A stretch of DNA of 21,682 nucleotides. Origin: DASRRB01 sp036732755 (GTDB taxonomy: Bacteria; Planctomycetota; B15-G4; SIAN01). The translations under genes were made by a program, and so were the position numbers. A model generated the notes under the pieces. That model had not been told where the DNA came from and ran no database searches. It saw only the letters and a program-made list of their open reading frames with translations. Where the stretch lies: contig DAINBU010000085.1 in assembly GCA_036732755.1 (NCBI GenBank), positions 1 through 21,682 on the forward strand, given 5' to 3'. Shown piece by piece: positions 14,458 to 21,682 of the stretch (positions are counted from its first letter, which is position 1; every line of letters begins with the position of its first letter).

Positions 14458-17039
14458 ATGACTTCCGACACCGCCTCGCGCCGCGCCGCCGCCACGGAGT
14501 TGCACTCCTCGTCGTTCGCGCGTCGTGCCTCGTCCCTGCCGCCGCCGCCCGACCTCGCGCAGGCCCGACGCGAGCTCCAGCCGGGCGCGCGGATCGGCGA
14601 GTACGAGCTGCTGCGGCGGCTCGGCGTCGGCGGCATGGGCACGGTGTGGGAGGCGCTGCAGCAGTCGCTGCAGCGCCGCGTCGCCCTCAAGCTGATCCAC
14701 CCCGAGCAGATCGACGCGCAGATGATCGAGCTGTTCCGTCGCGAGGCGCGCGCCGGCGGGAAGCTCAGCCATCCCGGCATCGTGATGGTGCTCGCGACCG
14801 GCGACGCCGACGGCATGCACTTCATCGCGCAGGAGCTCGTCGAGGGGGGCCATTCGCTCGCCGCCGCGCTCGCCGAGCTGCGCGGCGTCGATCCGCTCCC
14901 GCCGGGCTACCACGTCGAGGCCGCGCAGTTCATCGCGGCGGTGGCCGACGCGCTCCACGTCGCGCACGAGCAGGGCGTGATCCACCGCGACGTCAAGCCG
15001 CACAACGTCCTGATCGACGCCGAGGGGCGGCCGAAGGTCTCCGACTTCGGGCTCGCGCACATGGTCGACGAGCAGACGCTCACCGGCCAGAACGGGATCG
15101 TCGGCAGCGTGCTCTACATGAGTCCCGAGCAGGCGTCGGCGACGCGCGCGGGGCTCGACCGGCGCGCCGACGTCTTCAGCCTCGGCGTCGTGCTCTACGA
15201 GATGCTCACGCTGCAGCGCCCGTTCGAGGGCGACACGCCCGAGCAGGTGCTCGAGCGCGTGATGCACGAGGACCCGGTGGCGCCGGCGCGGCTGCGCTCG
15301 CGCGTGCCGAACGACCTCTCCGTGATCTGCATGAAGGCGCTCGAGAAGCGGCGCGAGCAGCGCTACGCGACGATGGAGGAGTTCGCCGCCGACCTGCGCC
15401 GATTCCTCGCCCACGAGCCGATCCTCGCCAAGCCGACCGGCGCGTTGCGGCGCGCCCAGAAATGGATGCTGCGCCACCCGACGGCGTCCGCCTCGATCGG
15501 GCTCGGCGCGGCGGCGCTGATCGTGATTACCTTCCTGCTCGTGCAGACGATCGCCGCCAAGAGGGACTCCGACGAGAGCGCCGAGGCGGCCAAGAAGAGC
15601 GAGGGGCGGGCGACGAAGGCGCGCGCCGACGCCGAGGAGCGGGCGCACGAGCTGCTGCGCCTCTCCGACGACAAGTCGCTGCGCTCGCTGGAGGCGCGCG
15701 CCGCCGCCCTCTGGCCGGCCCACCCCGAGCGCGCCGAGGCCCTCGCGCAGTGGCTCGCCGACGCCGACGTCCTGGCGAAGAACCTCCCGCAGCACGAGGC
15801 GTCGCTCGCGCGGCTGCGCGCCGCCGAGCGCGCGGCGCCGGCGGAGGCGGCCGCCGCCGGCCCGCGCGTCACGGGCGAGGAGCAGTCGTGGTGGATCGAG
15901 GCGCTCGACTCGCTCGTCCGGAACCTGCGCCGCTTCCTCGACGACGATCCACGGGTCGGCACGAGAGCGAGCGTCGCGCAGCGGCTCGCCTCCGCGCGCA
16001 CGCTCCGCCAGCGCAGCCTCGTCGAGCCCTCCGCGGAGTGGGACGAGGCGCGCGCGTTCGTCGGCGAGAGCGCGACCTACGGGAACCTCGCGCTCGCGCC
16101 GCAGATCGGGCTCGTCCCCCTCNNNNNNNNNNACGCTCCCCGGCGGTCGCGGCCCGCGATCACCGCCCCCTCGGCCCCGACGGCGACTCGGGGCTGTGGG
16201 AGTTCTGGCAGGTCGAGACCGGCGAGCGGCCGGTGCGCGACGATGCGACCGGCAAGCTCGCGATCACGCCGCAGACCGGCGTCGTCCTCGTGCTGCTGCC
16301 CGGCGGGAAGTTCCGGATGGGGGCGCAGCGCGTCGATGCGGCGCGGCCCAACTACGACCCCGGCGCGCAGGTCGACGAGAAGGTCCACGAGGTCGCGCTC
16401 GCGCCGTTCTTCCTCTCCAAGTACGAGATGACGCAGGGCCAGTGGCAGCGGCTCGCGAACGCGAACCCGAGCTTCTTCAGTCCCCCGCGCGCGGTGGGAG
16501 CCGACCTGCCGATGCATCCCGTCGAGCAGGTCACGTGGGAGGAGTGCCGATCGATTCTCGGCCGCGTCGGGATGAAGCTGCCCACCGAGGCGCAGTGGGA
16601 GTACGCGGCGCGCGGTGGGACGGGGACGACGTGGTGGTCGGGAAAGGAGGGGGAGTCGCTGCGGACCGCGGCCAACATCGCCGACGCCGCCTACCTCCGC
16701 GGCAATCGCGACGCCTCGAGCGCGGAGAGCTGGGACGACGGCGAGTCGGCGCCGTCGGCGGTCGGCACCTTCGCCGCCAACCCGTTCGGGCTCCACGACG
16801 TCATCGGCAACGTCTGGGAGTGGTGCGAGGACGAGTACGTCGGATACGAGCACCTGGCGCGGCCGGGGGACGGCCTGCGCGGCACGGAGCGACCGAAGCT
16901 CCAGGCCGACCGCTGCCAGCGCGGGGGCGGCTTCTCGACGCGCGCCGCCTCGACGCGCTCGGCATTCCGTGCACGTTTCCTCCAGGATTCGCGCGACAAC
17001 GACCTCGGCGTGCGACCGGCGAAGGCGCTCGACCCGTGA
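14458..17039 (+). CDS. Membrane Ser/Thr protein kinase fused to FGE-like (sulfatase-modifying factor) domain
   Basis: The N-terminal kinase domain (about residues 48-310) has glycine loop GVGGMG (56-61), K78 in VALKLIHPE, HRDVKPHN (176-183), DFG at 196-198 and MSPEQAS. A transmembrane helix follows at about 345-367 (GAAALIVITFLLVQTIAA), then a charged, probably coiled-coil stretch. After the assembly gap the C-terminal part is an SUMF1/EgtB/PvdO-type domain: LLPGGKFRMGAQ, KYEMTQGQW, LPTEAQWEYAARGG, GNVWEWCEDEY and RGGGFSTRAA. Such kinase-FGE fusions are common in planctomycetes; the FGE part probably faces the periplasm as a sensor or enzyme. The frame before the gap (base 1 mod 3) differs from the frame after it (0 mod 3). 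Because the N-run length is arbitrary, I read this as one gene. Joining the repeated Pro-Leu codons on both sides restores a single frame. ATG 14458 is the likely start. Confidence 0.85.
16123..16132. other. Assembly gap (10 N) inside the kinase-FGE gene
   Basis: Ten Ns of conventional length mark a scaffold join. The base sequence CCCCCTC ends the left contig and occurs again at 16166-16172 on the right. The encoded PL before the gap matches the PLG after it in the correct relative frame, so the real gap may be zero or negative. Confidence 0.95.
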
Positions 17040-17071
17040 GATGCCGCGGAAACGACCGGTCGTCGCGTCGA

Positions 17072-17431
17072 TCAGCCGCCGGGCTTCGGTGCTGACCGAA
17101 GGCGGGAGGTCGCGCTCGCGCCGTCTGCCACGATGGGCACCAGCTCGTGGATCGCCGCGTGGTCGAGGACGTCGCGGACGGGTCCGGGCGGCGCGACGAT
17201 GACGGTCTTGAAGCCCTTCGCCGCCGCCGTCTTCGCTCCGCTGATCAGGATGCGCAGCCCCATCGAGGTGAGGATCGTCACCTTGGTCAGGTCGAACACC
17301 GTCGGGACGCCCTTCGCCGCGAACAGCGCGAAGAAGCGCGTCTCGTGCTTCTCGACGCCCGCCGTGTCCATGCGCCCGGACAGCTCGAGGTAGACCAGAT
17401 CGTCACTGCGTTCGAGGGCGACGACATCCAC
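17072..17431 (-). CDS. STAS-domain anti-sigma-factor antagonist
   Basis: The 119-residue protein is a single STAS domain like SpoIIAA/RsbV. It shows the DLVYLELSGRMDTAG strand, VFDLTKVTILTSMGLRIL with candidate phosphoacceptor Ser56, and a C-terminal GFKTVIVAPPGPVRDVLDHA. The Asp that usually precedes the phosphorylated Ser is Thr55 here, a mild deviation. In partner switching, the unphosphorylated form frees a regulator from its kinase/anti-sigma partner. It lies 45 bases downstream of the FHA-PP2C gene on the same strand, the expected phosphatase-substrate pair. No anti-sigma kinase of the RsbW type is in view. It ends 32 bases from the convergent kinase-FGE gene. Confidence 0.9.
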   Translation of the reverse strand: MDVVALERSDDLVYLELSGRMDTAGVEKHETRFFALFAAKGVPTVFDLTKVTILTSMGLRILISGAKTAAAKGFKTVIVAPPGPVRDVLDHAAIHELVPIVADGASATSRLRSAPKPGG

Positions 17432-17476
17432 GGCGGAGGCTCCTGCGCGAAGGTGGGGGGGGAGGCCGGGCTCGGT

Positions 17477-18658
17477 TCAGGGGGCGTGCGCGACCAGCAG
17501 CGTGAAGTCGTCCTGGTAGCGCGGCGCGCTCGTCGCGGCGCGCAAGGCGGACTCGATGCGCTCGGGCTCGCGGACGGGCGGGCCGCGCTGCTCGAGGAGC
17601 ACGCCTTCGAGCCAGCCGAGCCCCAGGATCCGGCCGTCCGGGGCGAGCTCCTCGTAGACGCCGTCGCTGAAGAGGTAGAGGCGCGCGTCGGGCGGGAGCG
17701 CGACCTCTTGGTTCGGGTAGGCGGTCGTCTCGAGGATGCCGATCGGCGGACGGCGCAGCTCGAGCCGCCGCACCGCGGGCCCGTCGCCTTCGCGCAGCAT
17801 CGCCGGCGGATGACCGGCCGACGACCAGCGCAGGGTCCGGCGCGGGACGTCGACCACGCCGTACCACATCGTGAAGTACATCCCGCCGTGCGCCTCCATC
17901 GGGAAGGCGCGGTTGAGGAGGGCGAGGACGGTGCCCGGGTCGGCGTAGTCGGCGGGCAGCGAGCGCTGCCGCAGCGTGTTCAGGATCGCGACCGAGTGGA
18001 GCGCCGCGCGCAGCCCGTGGCCGCAGACGTCGACGAGGAAGATCGCGGTGCGCTGGTCGTCGAGTGAGAAGTAGCCGAGGGAGTCGCCGCCGAGCCGGCG
18101 GCACGGGACGAGCCGCCACTCGATGCCGAGCGTGGGCGAAGTCCGGGGCGCCGGCAGCAGGTCGGTGATGTAGCGGGAGGCGGACTTCAGCTCGCCGCTC
18201 CATTCGGCGTCGTCCGCGACCGCCTGCTCGTCGCGCAGCTCGTGGCGGATCCTGACGTTGCCGACCTGGAGCAGCGATCCGACCGGGACGAGCGCCGGAG
18301 TCTCGATCCGCCTTCCGTCGACCCGGCTCCCGTTCGTCGAGCCGAGGTCCTCGACCCAGAGCTCCTTCTCGCGCAGCGTCACGACGCAGTGGCGCCCCGA
18401 AACGGAGAGGTCCTCGAGGACGACGCCGCAGTCGGCGGAGCGGCCGACGATCAGCGGCGGCCCCGACTCCACGCGCACCGGCCTCTCCGGCGAATCGACC
18501 GGAACCAGGAAGTGCGCCGGCGGTGCGAGGCGCTGCGCCCCCTTGTCGGCCTTGGAGATCGCCATCCGCGTCGTCTGCTCGATCGGGCGCGGAGCGTCGG
18601 GATCGGCGGCGGCCGACTCCCGGCGGGCGAAGAGGGACGCCTTGTTGAGCTTCTTCAT
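17477..18658 (-). CDS. FHA domain - PP2C (SpoIIE-type) Ser/Thr phosphatase
   Basis: This is a 393-residue cytoplasmic protein. The FHA domain, about residues 60-138, has GRS (72-74), SGRH (87-90) and GSTNG (106-110), the phosphothreonine-binding signature. A SpoIIE/RsbU-type PP2C domain, about 175-393, has GGD (190-192), DVCGHG (210-215), SAGHPPAML, LFSDGVYE and the terminal DDFTLLV, all metal-binding or structural positions. The N-terminal tail contains EQTTRM (27-32), a possible Thr phosphorylation site recalling the ETT motif of GarA-type proteins that docks on FHA. It probably dephosphorylates the adjacent STAS protein, with FHA linking activity to Ser/Thr kinase signals such as the nearby kinase-FGE. 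ATG 18658 is favoured over the GTG five codons earlier. TTGACG on the minus strand (plus 18731-18736) is a weak -35 candidate without a good -10. Confidence 0.9.
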   Translation of the reverse strand: MKKLNKASLFARRESAAADPDAPRPIEQTTRMAISKADKGAQRLAPPAHFLVPVDSPERPVRVESGPPLIVGRSADCGVVLEDLSVSGRHCVVTLREKELWVEDLGSTNGSRVDGRRIETPALVPVGSLLQVGNVRIRHELRDEQAVADDAEWSGELKSASRYITDLLPAPRTSPTLGIEWRLVPCRRLGGDSLGYFSLDDQRTAIFLVDVCGHGLRAALHSVAILNTLRQRSLPADYADPGTVLALLNRAFPMEAHGGMYFTMWYGVVDVPRRTLRWSSAGHPPAMLREGDGPAVRRLELRRPPIGILETTAYPNQEVALPPDARLYLFSDGVYEELAPDGRILGLGWLEGVLLEQRGPPVREPERIESALRAATSAPRYQDDFTLLVAHAP

Positions 18659-18835
18659 CGTCCTGCCTGACACACGCGGCTCGACTCTCCGGGGGCGGGC
18701 GGGGAGCTAGCTGAGCAAGGCAGGACTCGTCGTCAAGAAACCAGGAGTGGCGTCGATCGCCGCGCCGCTTCTTGTCCGAAGCCTCATGGAGTCGTCGCCG
18801 CTTCTTCACGAGGTGCGCGTCGCGGAACGGCGCGA

Positions 18836-19915
18836 TCACTCCGCTCCCGGCTCCGTCGACGATTCGCCGCACAGGAGCACGACCTTTCCCGCCACGCCGC
18901 CCTGTCCGAGCAGCTCCTGCGCTCGTCTCGCCTCGGCCAGCGGAAGTCGCCGCGCGATGAGCGGCTCGATCTTCCGTTCTCGAAGGAGGTCGAACAGGGC
19001 GAGCAGGACCCGTCGGAACAGCTCCGGCTTCAACCGCTTGAGCCACTGGATGCTGTAGGGAAGCACGCGCCTGCGGCCCGGCAGGAGCCAGCCGCCGGCG
19101 ATGCAGAGTCCGAAGATCGGGATTCCATGCAGGCGATTGCGTCGTCCCGGACGACCCGACGCCAGCCTTCCCGCGTGCAGCGAATCGGTGAGTCCGTAGG
19201 CCACCACGGTCCCGCCGCGACGGAGCGCTCGGCGGGAGCGCCAGATGTGGGTGCCGCCGATGCCGTCGAAGGCCGCGTCCACGCCGTCCCCGGTGAGTCG
19301 GCGCGTCTCGTTCACGAAGTCGAACCGCTGGTAGTCGATCGGGATCCCGCCGAAACCGGAGACGACGGACGCCCCGCGCGCGGAACAGGTGCCGAACATC
19401 TCGAGCCCGGCGAGCCTCCCGAGCTGCAGCAGCGCCGTACCGACGCCGCCGGCCGCGCCGTGGATCAGGACGCGCTGGCCCGCCCGGACTTTCGCCACCG
19501 AGTGCAGCATCTGCCAGGCGGTGACGTAGTTGAGCACGAGGCTGACGGCTTCGGCGGCGTCGAGCCCGGCGGGCACCGGGACCAGCTCGCTTCGGGGCAG
19601 GCAGACGAAATCGGCGTAGGCGCCGTGGATCGGCAGCGCGGCGACGACCTGGCCCGGCTCGAGTCCGGTGGCGCCCTCGCCGAGTCGATCCACCACGCCG
19701 ACCAGGTCCCACCCCGGCGTGAAGGGCAGGGCGGGCGTCTCCGGATGCACGCCCTCGCGCATCATCAGGTCGGGCAGCGAGACGCCGGCGGCCTGCACGC
19801 GCACGCGGACTTCCCCGCGCCCCGGCTCGGGGCACTCCTCTTCGATCCACTGCAGCGCATCGGGTCCGCCGTAGCGATCGACGACGACGCGCCGGTGTCT
19901 CCCGTTTCCGTGCAT
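18836..19915 (-). CDS. Medium-chain dehydrogenase/reductase, quinone-oxidoreductase-like
   Basis: The 359-residue protein has the two-domain layout of zinc-independent MDR enzymes. It has a GroES-like N-domain (VRVRVQAAGVSLPDLMMREG, PFTPGWDLVGVVDRLGEG) and a Rossmann NADP-binding domain with HGAAGGVGTALLQL (from residue 152). It lacks the Cys-rich structural-zinc loop of alcohol dehydrogenases, and no catalytic zinc ligand set is evident, so NADPH:quinone or enone reduction is the likely chemistry. A slightly long insertion (about residues 265-310, hydrophobic and Arg-rich, ending IQWLKRLKPELFRRV) recalls VAT-1-type quinone oxidoreductases. ATG 19915 begins the conserved strand after about ten residues. 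It is divergent from the cytochrome c peroxidase gene, with 164 bases between, and lies 177 bases upstream of the phosphatase gene. Confidence 0.88.
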   Translation of the reverse strand: MHGNGRHRRVVVDRYGGPDALQWIEEECPEPGRGEVRVRVQAAGVSLPDLMMREGVHPETPALPFTPGWDLVGVVDRLGEGATGLEPGQVVAALPIHGAYADFVCLPRSELVPVPAGLDAAEAVSLVLNYVTAWQMLHSVAKVRAGQRVLIHGAAGGVGTALLQLGRLAGLEMFGTCSARGASVVSGFGGIPIDYQRFDFVNETRRLTGDGVDAAFDGIGGTHIWRSRRALRRGGTVVAYGLTDSLHAGRLASGRPGRRNRLHGIPIFGLCIAGGWLLPGRRRVLPYSIQWLKRLKPELFRRVLLALFDLLRERKIEPLIARRLPLAEARRAQELLGQGGVAGKVVLLCGESSTEPGAE

Positions 19916-19982
19916 CAGCGGCCGTCGCGCACGACCGATGCCCCGACGACGCTCCCGGGAGACGCGCTCCGATCGGGCGGAG

Positions 19983-20005
19983 GACCGCGGAAGATCTCCG
20001 CGGTC
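19983..20005. promoter_or_regulatory. 9-bp inverted repeat in a divergent promoter region
   Basis: GACCGCGGA (19983-19991) and TCCGCGGTC (19997-20005) are perfect inverted arms around AGATC. It sits between the divergent reductase (start 19915) and peroxidase (start 20080) genes, a position suitable for a shared operator or an RNA hairpin in the peroxidase leader. Function is inferred. Confidence 0.4.
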
Positions 20006-20079
20006 GTGCGCAGGAGTTCCCGCTCGCACGAGGAATCCGACGGAGTGATGATCTCGCGCCGTCGAACCGGAGAGAACGG

Positions 20080-21682
20080 ATGCGCGTCTCGTGGCTGGTC
20101 CTGGGTCTGTCGTGCGCCGCCTGCGAAAGCGCGGTCGTCCCGAGCGGGGCGGAGGAGAAGTCCGTCGCGGAAGTCGCCGCGGCGAAGCCGGAGGCGGTCG
20201 CCGAAGTCGCGTTCGTGACCGCGACGAGTCCGAAAGGAGCGTTCACCGCGGCCTGGCGCCCGCTCGCGCCGGCCGTGCCGGTGAACGAACTCTTCGACCT
20301 CGAAGTGCGGCTGTACGAAGGGCGCGGAGCGGGCGAGGAGACGCAGAAGCCGCTCGCCGGCGCGAAGGTCCAGGCGAGCGCCTGGATGCCGGAGCACATG
20401 CACGGCATGAGCCGCCGGCCGCAGGTGGTCGAGACGGCGCCCGGCCGCTACCTCGTGCGCGGCATGCTGCTGCACATGGAGGGCTCGTGGCAACTCTTCA
20501 TCGACGTGATGGCGGGCGGGAAGTCGGAGCGCGTCGAGTTCGGACTCGACATCCGGGTCGGTGCGCCGCTCGCCGTCGAGGGCTTCTCGCCGGAAGAGGT
20601 CCGCGCGTTCCTCCAGCTCTCTCCGCTGCCCGCCCCGCCGCCCGACCCCACCAACCGCTTCGCCGACGATCCGCGCGCGGCGCACCTGGGGCAGTACCTC
20701 TTCTTCGACAAGCGCTTCTCGGCGTCCGGCAGCGTCTCGTGCTCGACCTGCCACCAGCCGGCGCTCGGGTTCGCGGACGGGAAGCACTTCGGGCAGGCGG
20801 GGGGCGAGGCGGCGCCGCTCCTCGATCGCCACACGCCGTCGCTCTACAACGTCGCCTACCAGCGCTGGTGGTTCTGGGACGGGCGCTCCGATTCGCTCTG
20901 GGCGCAGCCGCTCCGCCCGCTCGAGGATTCGCGCGAGCACGCGTCCACTCGTCTCGAGATCGCGCACGCGCTGCGCGCCGACGCGGGGCTGACGCGCGCC
21001 TGGGAGGAGACCTTCGGGGCGCTGCCGGATCTCTCCGATCCCAAGCGCTTTCCCGCGAAGGGCAAACCGGGCGACGCGGCGTGGGAGGCCATGGCGGCCG
21101 AAGACCAGCTCGCGGTCTCTCGCGTCTTTTCGAACTTCGGCAAGGCGCTCGCCGCCTACGAGCGGCGCCTGCTCTCACGCGCCGCGCCGTTCGACGAGTT
21201 CGTCGCGGGCGTGCGCGCGGGCGACGTCGAGCGGCAGCGCGCGCTCGACCCCGCGGCGCGCGCGGGCTTGCGCCTCTTCGTCGGCGCGGCGCGCTGCGTC
21301 CTGTGCCACAGCGGACCGACCTTTTCCGACCGCGAGTTCCACGACAACCGCGTCCCGACGCTCGACGGCGGGCCGCGCCGCGACGCGGGGCGCCACCGCG
21401 GGATTCCGCAGGTGCAGGCCGACCCGTTCAACGGGACGGGCGCGTTCTCCGATGCGCCCGAGGGCGCGGCGAAGGACAAGCTCCACTTCCTGCCGGTCGC
21501 GGCCGACCACTGGGGAGCGTTCAAGACGCCGACGCTGCGCAACGTGGCCCTGACCGCGCCCTACATGCACCAAAATCAGTTCGCGACCCTCGACGAGGTA
21601 CTAGCGTACTACAACACGCTCGAGCGCACCGTCCCGACGCACTCGCCGGAACGGACCCTGCAGCCGGTGAACCTCTCCGCCG
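20080..21682 (+). CDS. Di-heme cytochrome c peroxidase with N-terminal YtkA-like domain (3' end outside window)
   Basis: The frame opens at ATG 20080 (GGAGAG just upstream) and runs off the window after 534 codons. It starts with a short hydrophobic export signal (VSWLVLGLSCAAC); Cys16 might be a lipoprotein site, though the lipobox is poor. Residues about 45-165 resemble a YtkA/FixH-like extracytoplasmic domain, with MPEHMHGMSRRP, PGRYLVRGML and MEGSWQLFIDV. The rest is a MauG/CcpA-type di-heme peroxidase: heme motif CSTCH (221-225) within LFFDKRFSASGSVSCSTCHQ, DGRSDSLWAQ, second heme motif CVLCH (406-410), and FKTPTLRNV followed by APYMHQNQF, with Met as a candidate axial ligand. It should reduce hydrogen peroxide or oxidise a partner in the periplasm. 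It is divergent from the reductase gene. Confidence 0.88.
   Translation, partial: MRVSWLVLGLSCAACESAVVPSGAEEKSVAEVAAAKPEAVAEVAFVTATSPKGAFTAAWRPLAPAVPVNELFDLEVRLYEGRGAGEETQKPLAGAKVQASAWMPEHMHGMSRRPQVVETAPGRYLVRGMLLHMEGSWQLFIDVMAGGKSERVEFGLDIRVGAPLAVEGFSPEEVRAFLQLSPLPAPPPDPTNRFADDPRAAHLGQYLFFDKRFSASGSVSCSTCHQPALGFADGKHFGQAGGEAAPLLDRHTPSLYNVAYQRWWFWDGRSDSLWAQPLRPLEDSREHASTRLEIAHALRADAGLTRAWEETFGALPDLSDPKRFPAKGKPGDAAWEAMAAEDQLAVSRVFSNFGKALAAYERRLLSRAAPFDEFVAGVRAGDVERQRALDPAARAGLRLFVGAARCVLCHSGPTFSDREFHDNRVPTLDGGPRRDAGRHRGIPQVQADPFNGTGAFSDAPEGAAKDKLHFLPVAADHWGAFKTPTLRNVALTAPYMHQNQFATLDEVLAYYNTLERTVPTHSPERTLQPVNLSA

Noticed and set aside
18659..18835. Possible small Lys/Arg-rich gene upstream of the phosphatase
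   Set aside because: A GTG-initiated minus-strand reading exists but has no ribosome site or natural stop before merging with the phosphatase in another frame.
17403..20408. About 1000-codon minus-strand open frame covering the reductase and phosphatase
   Set aside because: Out of frame with the MDR reductase and FHA-PP2C genes, which have complete motifs. Low-complexity Arg/Pro composition.

Overview
The window is a GC-rich stretch of an environmental bacterial genome, almost certainly a draft or metagenome scaffold because it contains a run of ten Ns (16123-16132). The gene set points to Planctomycetota or a close relative. It has a Ser/Thr kinase joined to a formylglycine-generating-enzyme (FGE)-like domain, an FHA-PP2C phosphatase next to a STAS protein, a solitary prepilin-like protein, and a secreted repeat protein with a C-terminal module of the kind I associate with marine planctomycetes. 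This assignment is inference from gene content, not from a marker gene.

Layout. At 1-1102 a fragment of protocatechuate 3,4-dioxygenase beta subunit (plus strand) runs into a 3'-truncated endonuclease/exonuclease/phosphatase gene (minus strand), which looks like a rearrangement or misassembly. At 1131-3495 a beta-lactamase-fold serine hydrolase is followed by a metallo-beta-lactamase-fold protein. At 3511-5706, on the minus strand, lie a heme-oxygenase-like protein and a secreted phytase-like esterase. At 5911-9571 there is an unusual locus: a 55-residue Cys/Thr-rich peptide gene, divergent from a glutamine-dependent asparagine-synthetase homologue with a PqqD-like C-terminal extension, which overlaps by ATGA a 405-residue protein with faint kinase-like motifs. 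This is the best candidate for an undescribed peptide-modification system. At 9609-11273 is a secreted protein with seven blades of exactly 58 residues each, and at 11511-12224 a prepilin. At 12273-14252 is a secreted propeller-like protein with a FIMAH-like C-terminus. At 14458-17039 is the kinase-FGE gene, interrupted by the N gap. At 17072-18658 are a STAS antagonist and an FHA-PP2C phosphatase (partner switching). At 18836-19915 is a medium-chain dehydrogenase/reductase, and from 20080 to the window end a YtkA-like/di-heme cytochrome c peroxidase fusion, open at the right edge.

How the genes fit together. The kinase, FHA-PP2C phosphatase and STAS protein form a plausible phospho-signalling set. 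The peptide, Asn-synthetase-like and kinase-like genes form a plausible biosynthetic set with a shared divergent control region containing a perfect 16-bp palindrome. The remaining genes look like independent metabolic or secreted functions. No intergenic stretch exceeds 300 bases; the longest are 11274-11510, 14253-14457, 5707-5910, 18659-18835 and 19916-20079. I saw no tRNA, rRNA, CRISPR array, insertion sequence or riboswitch.
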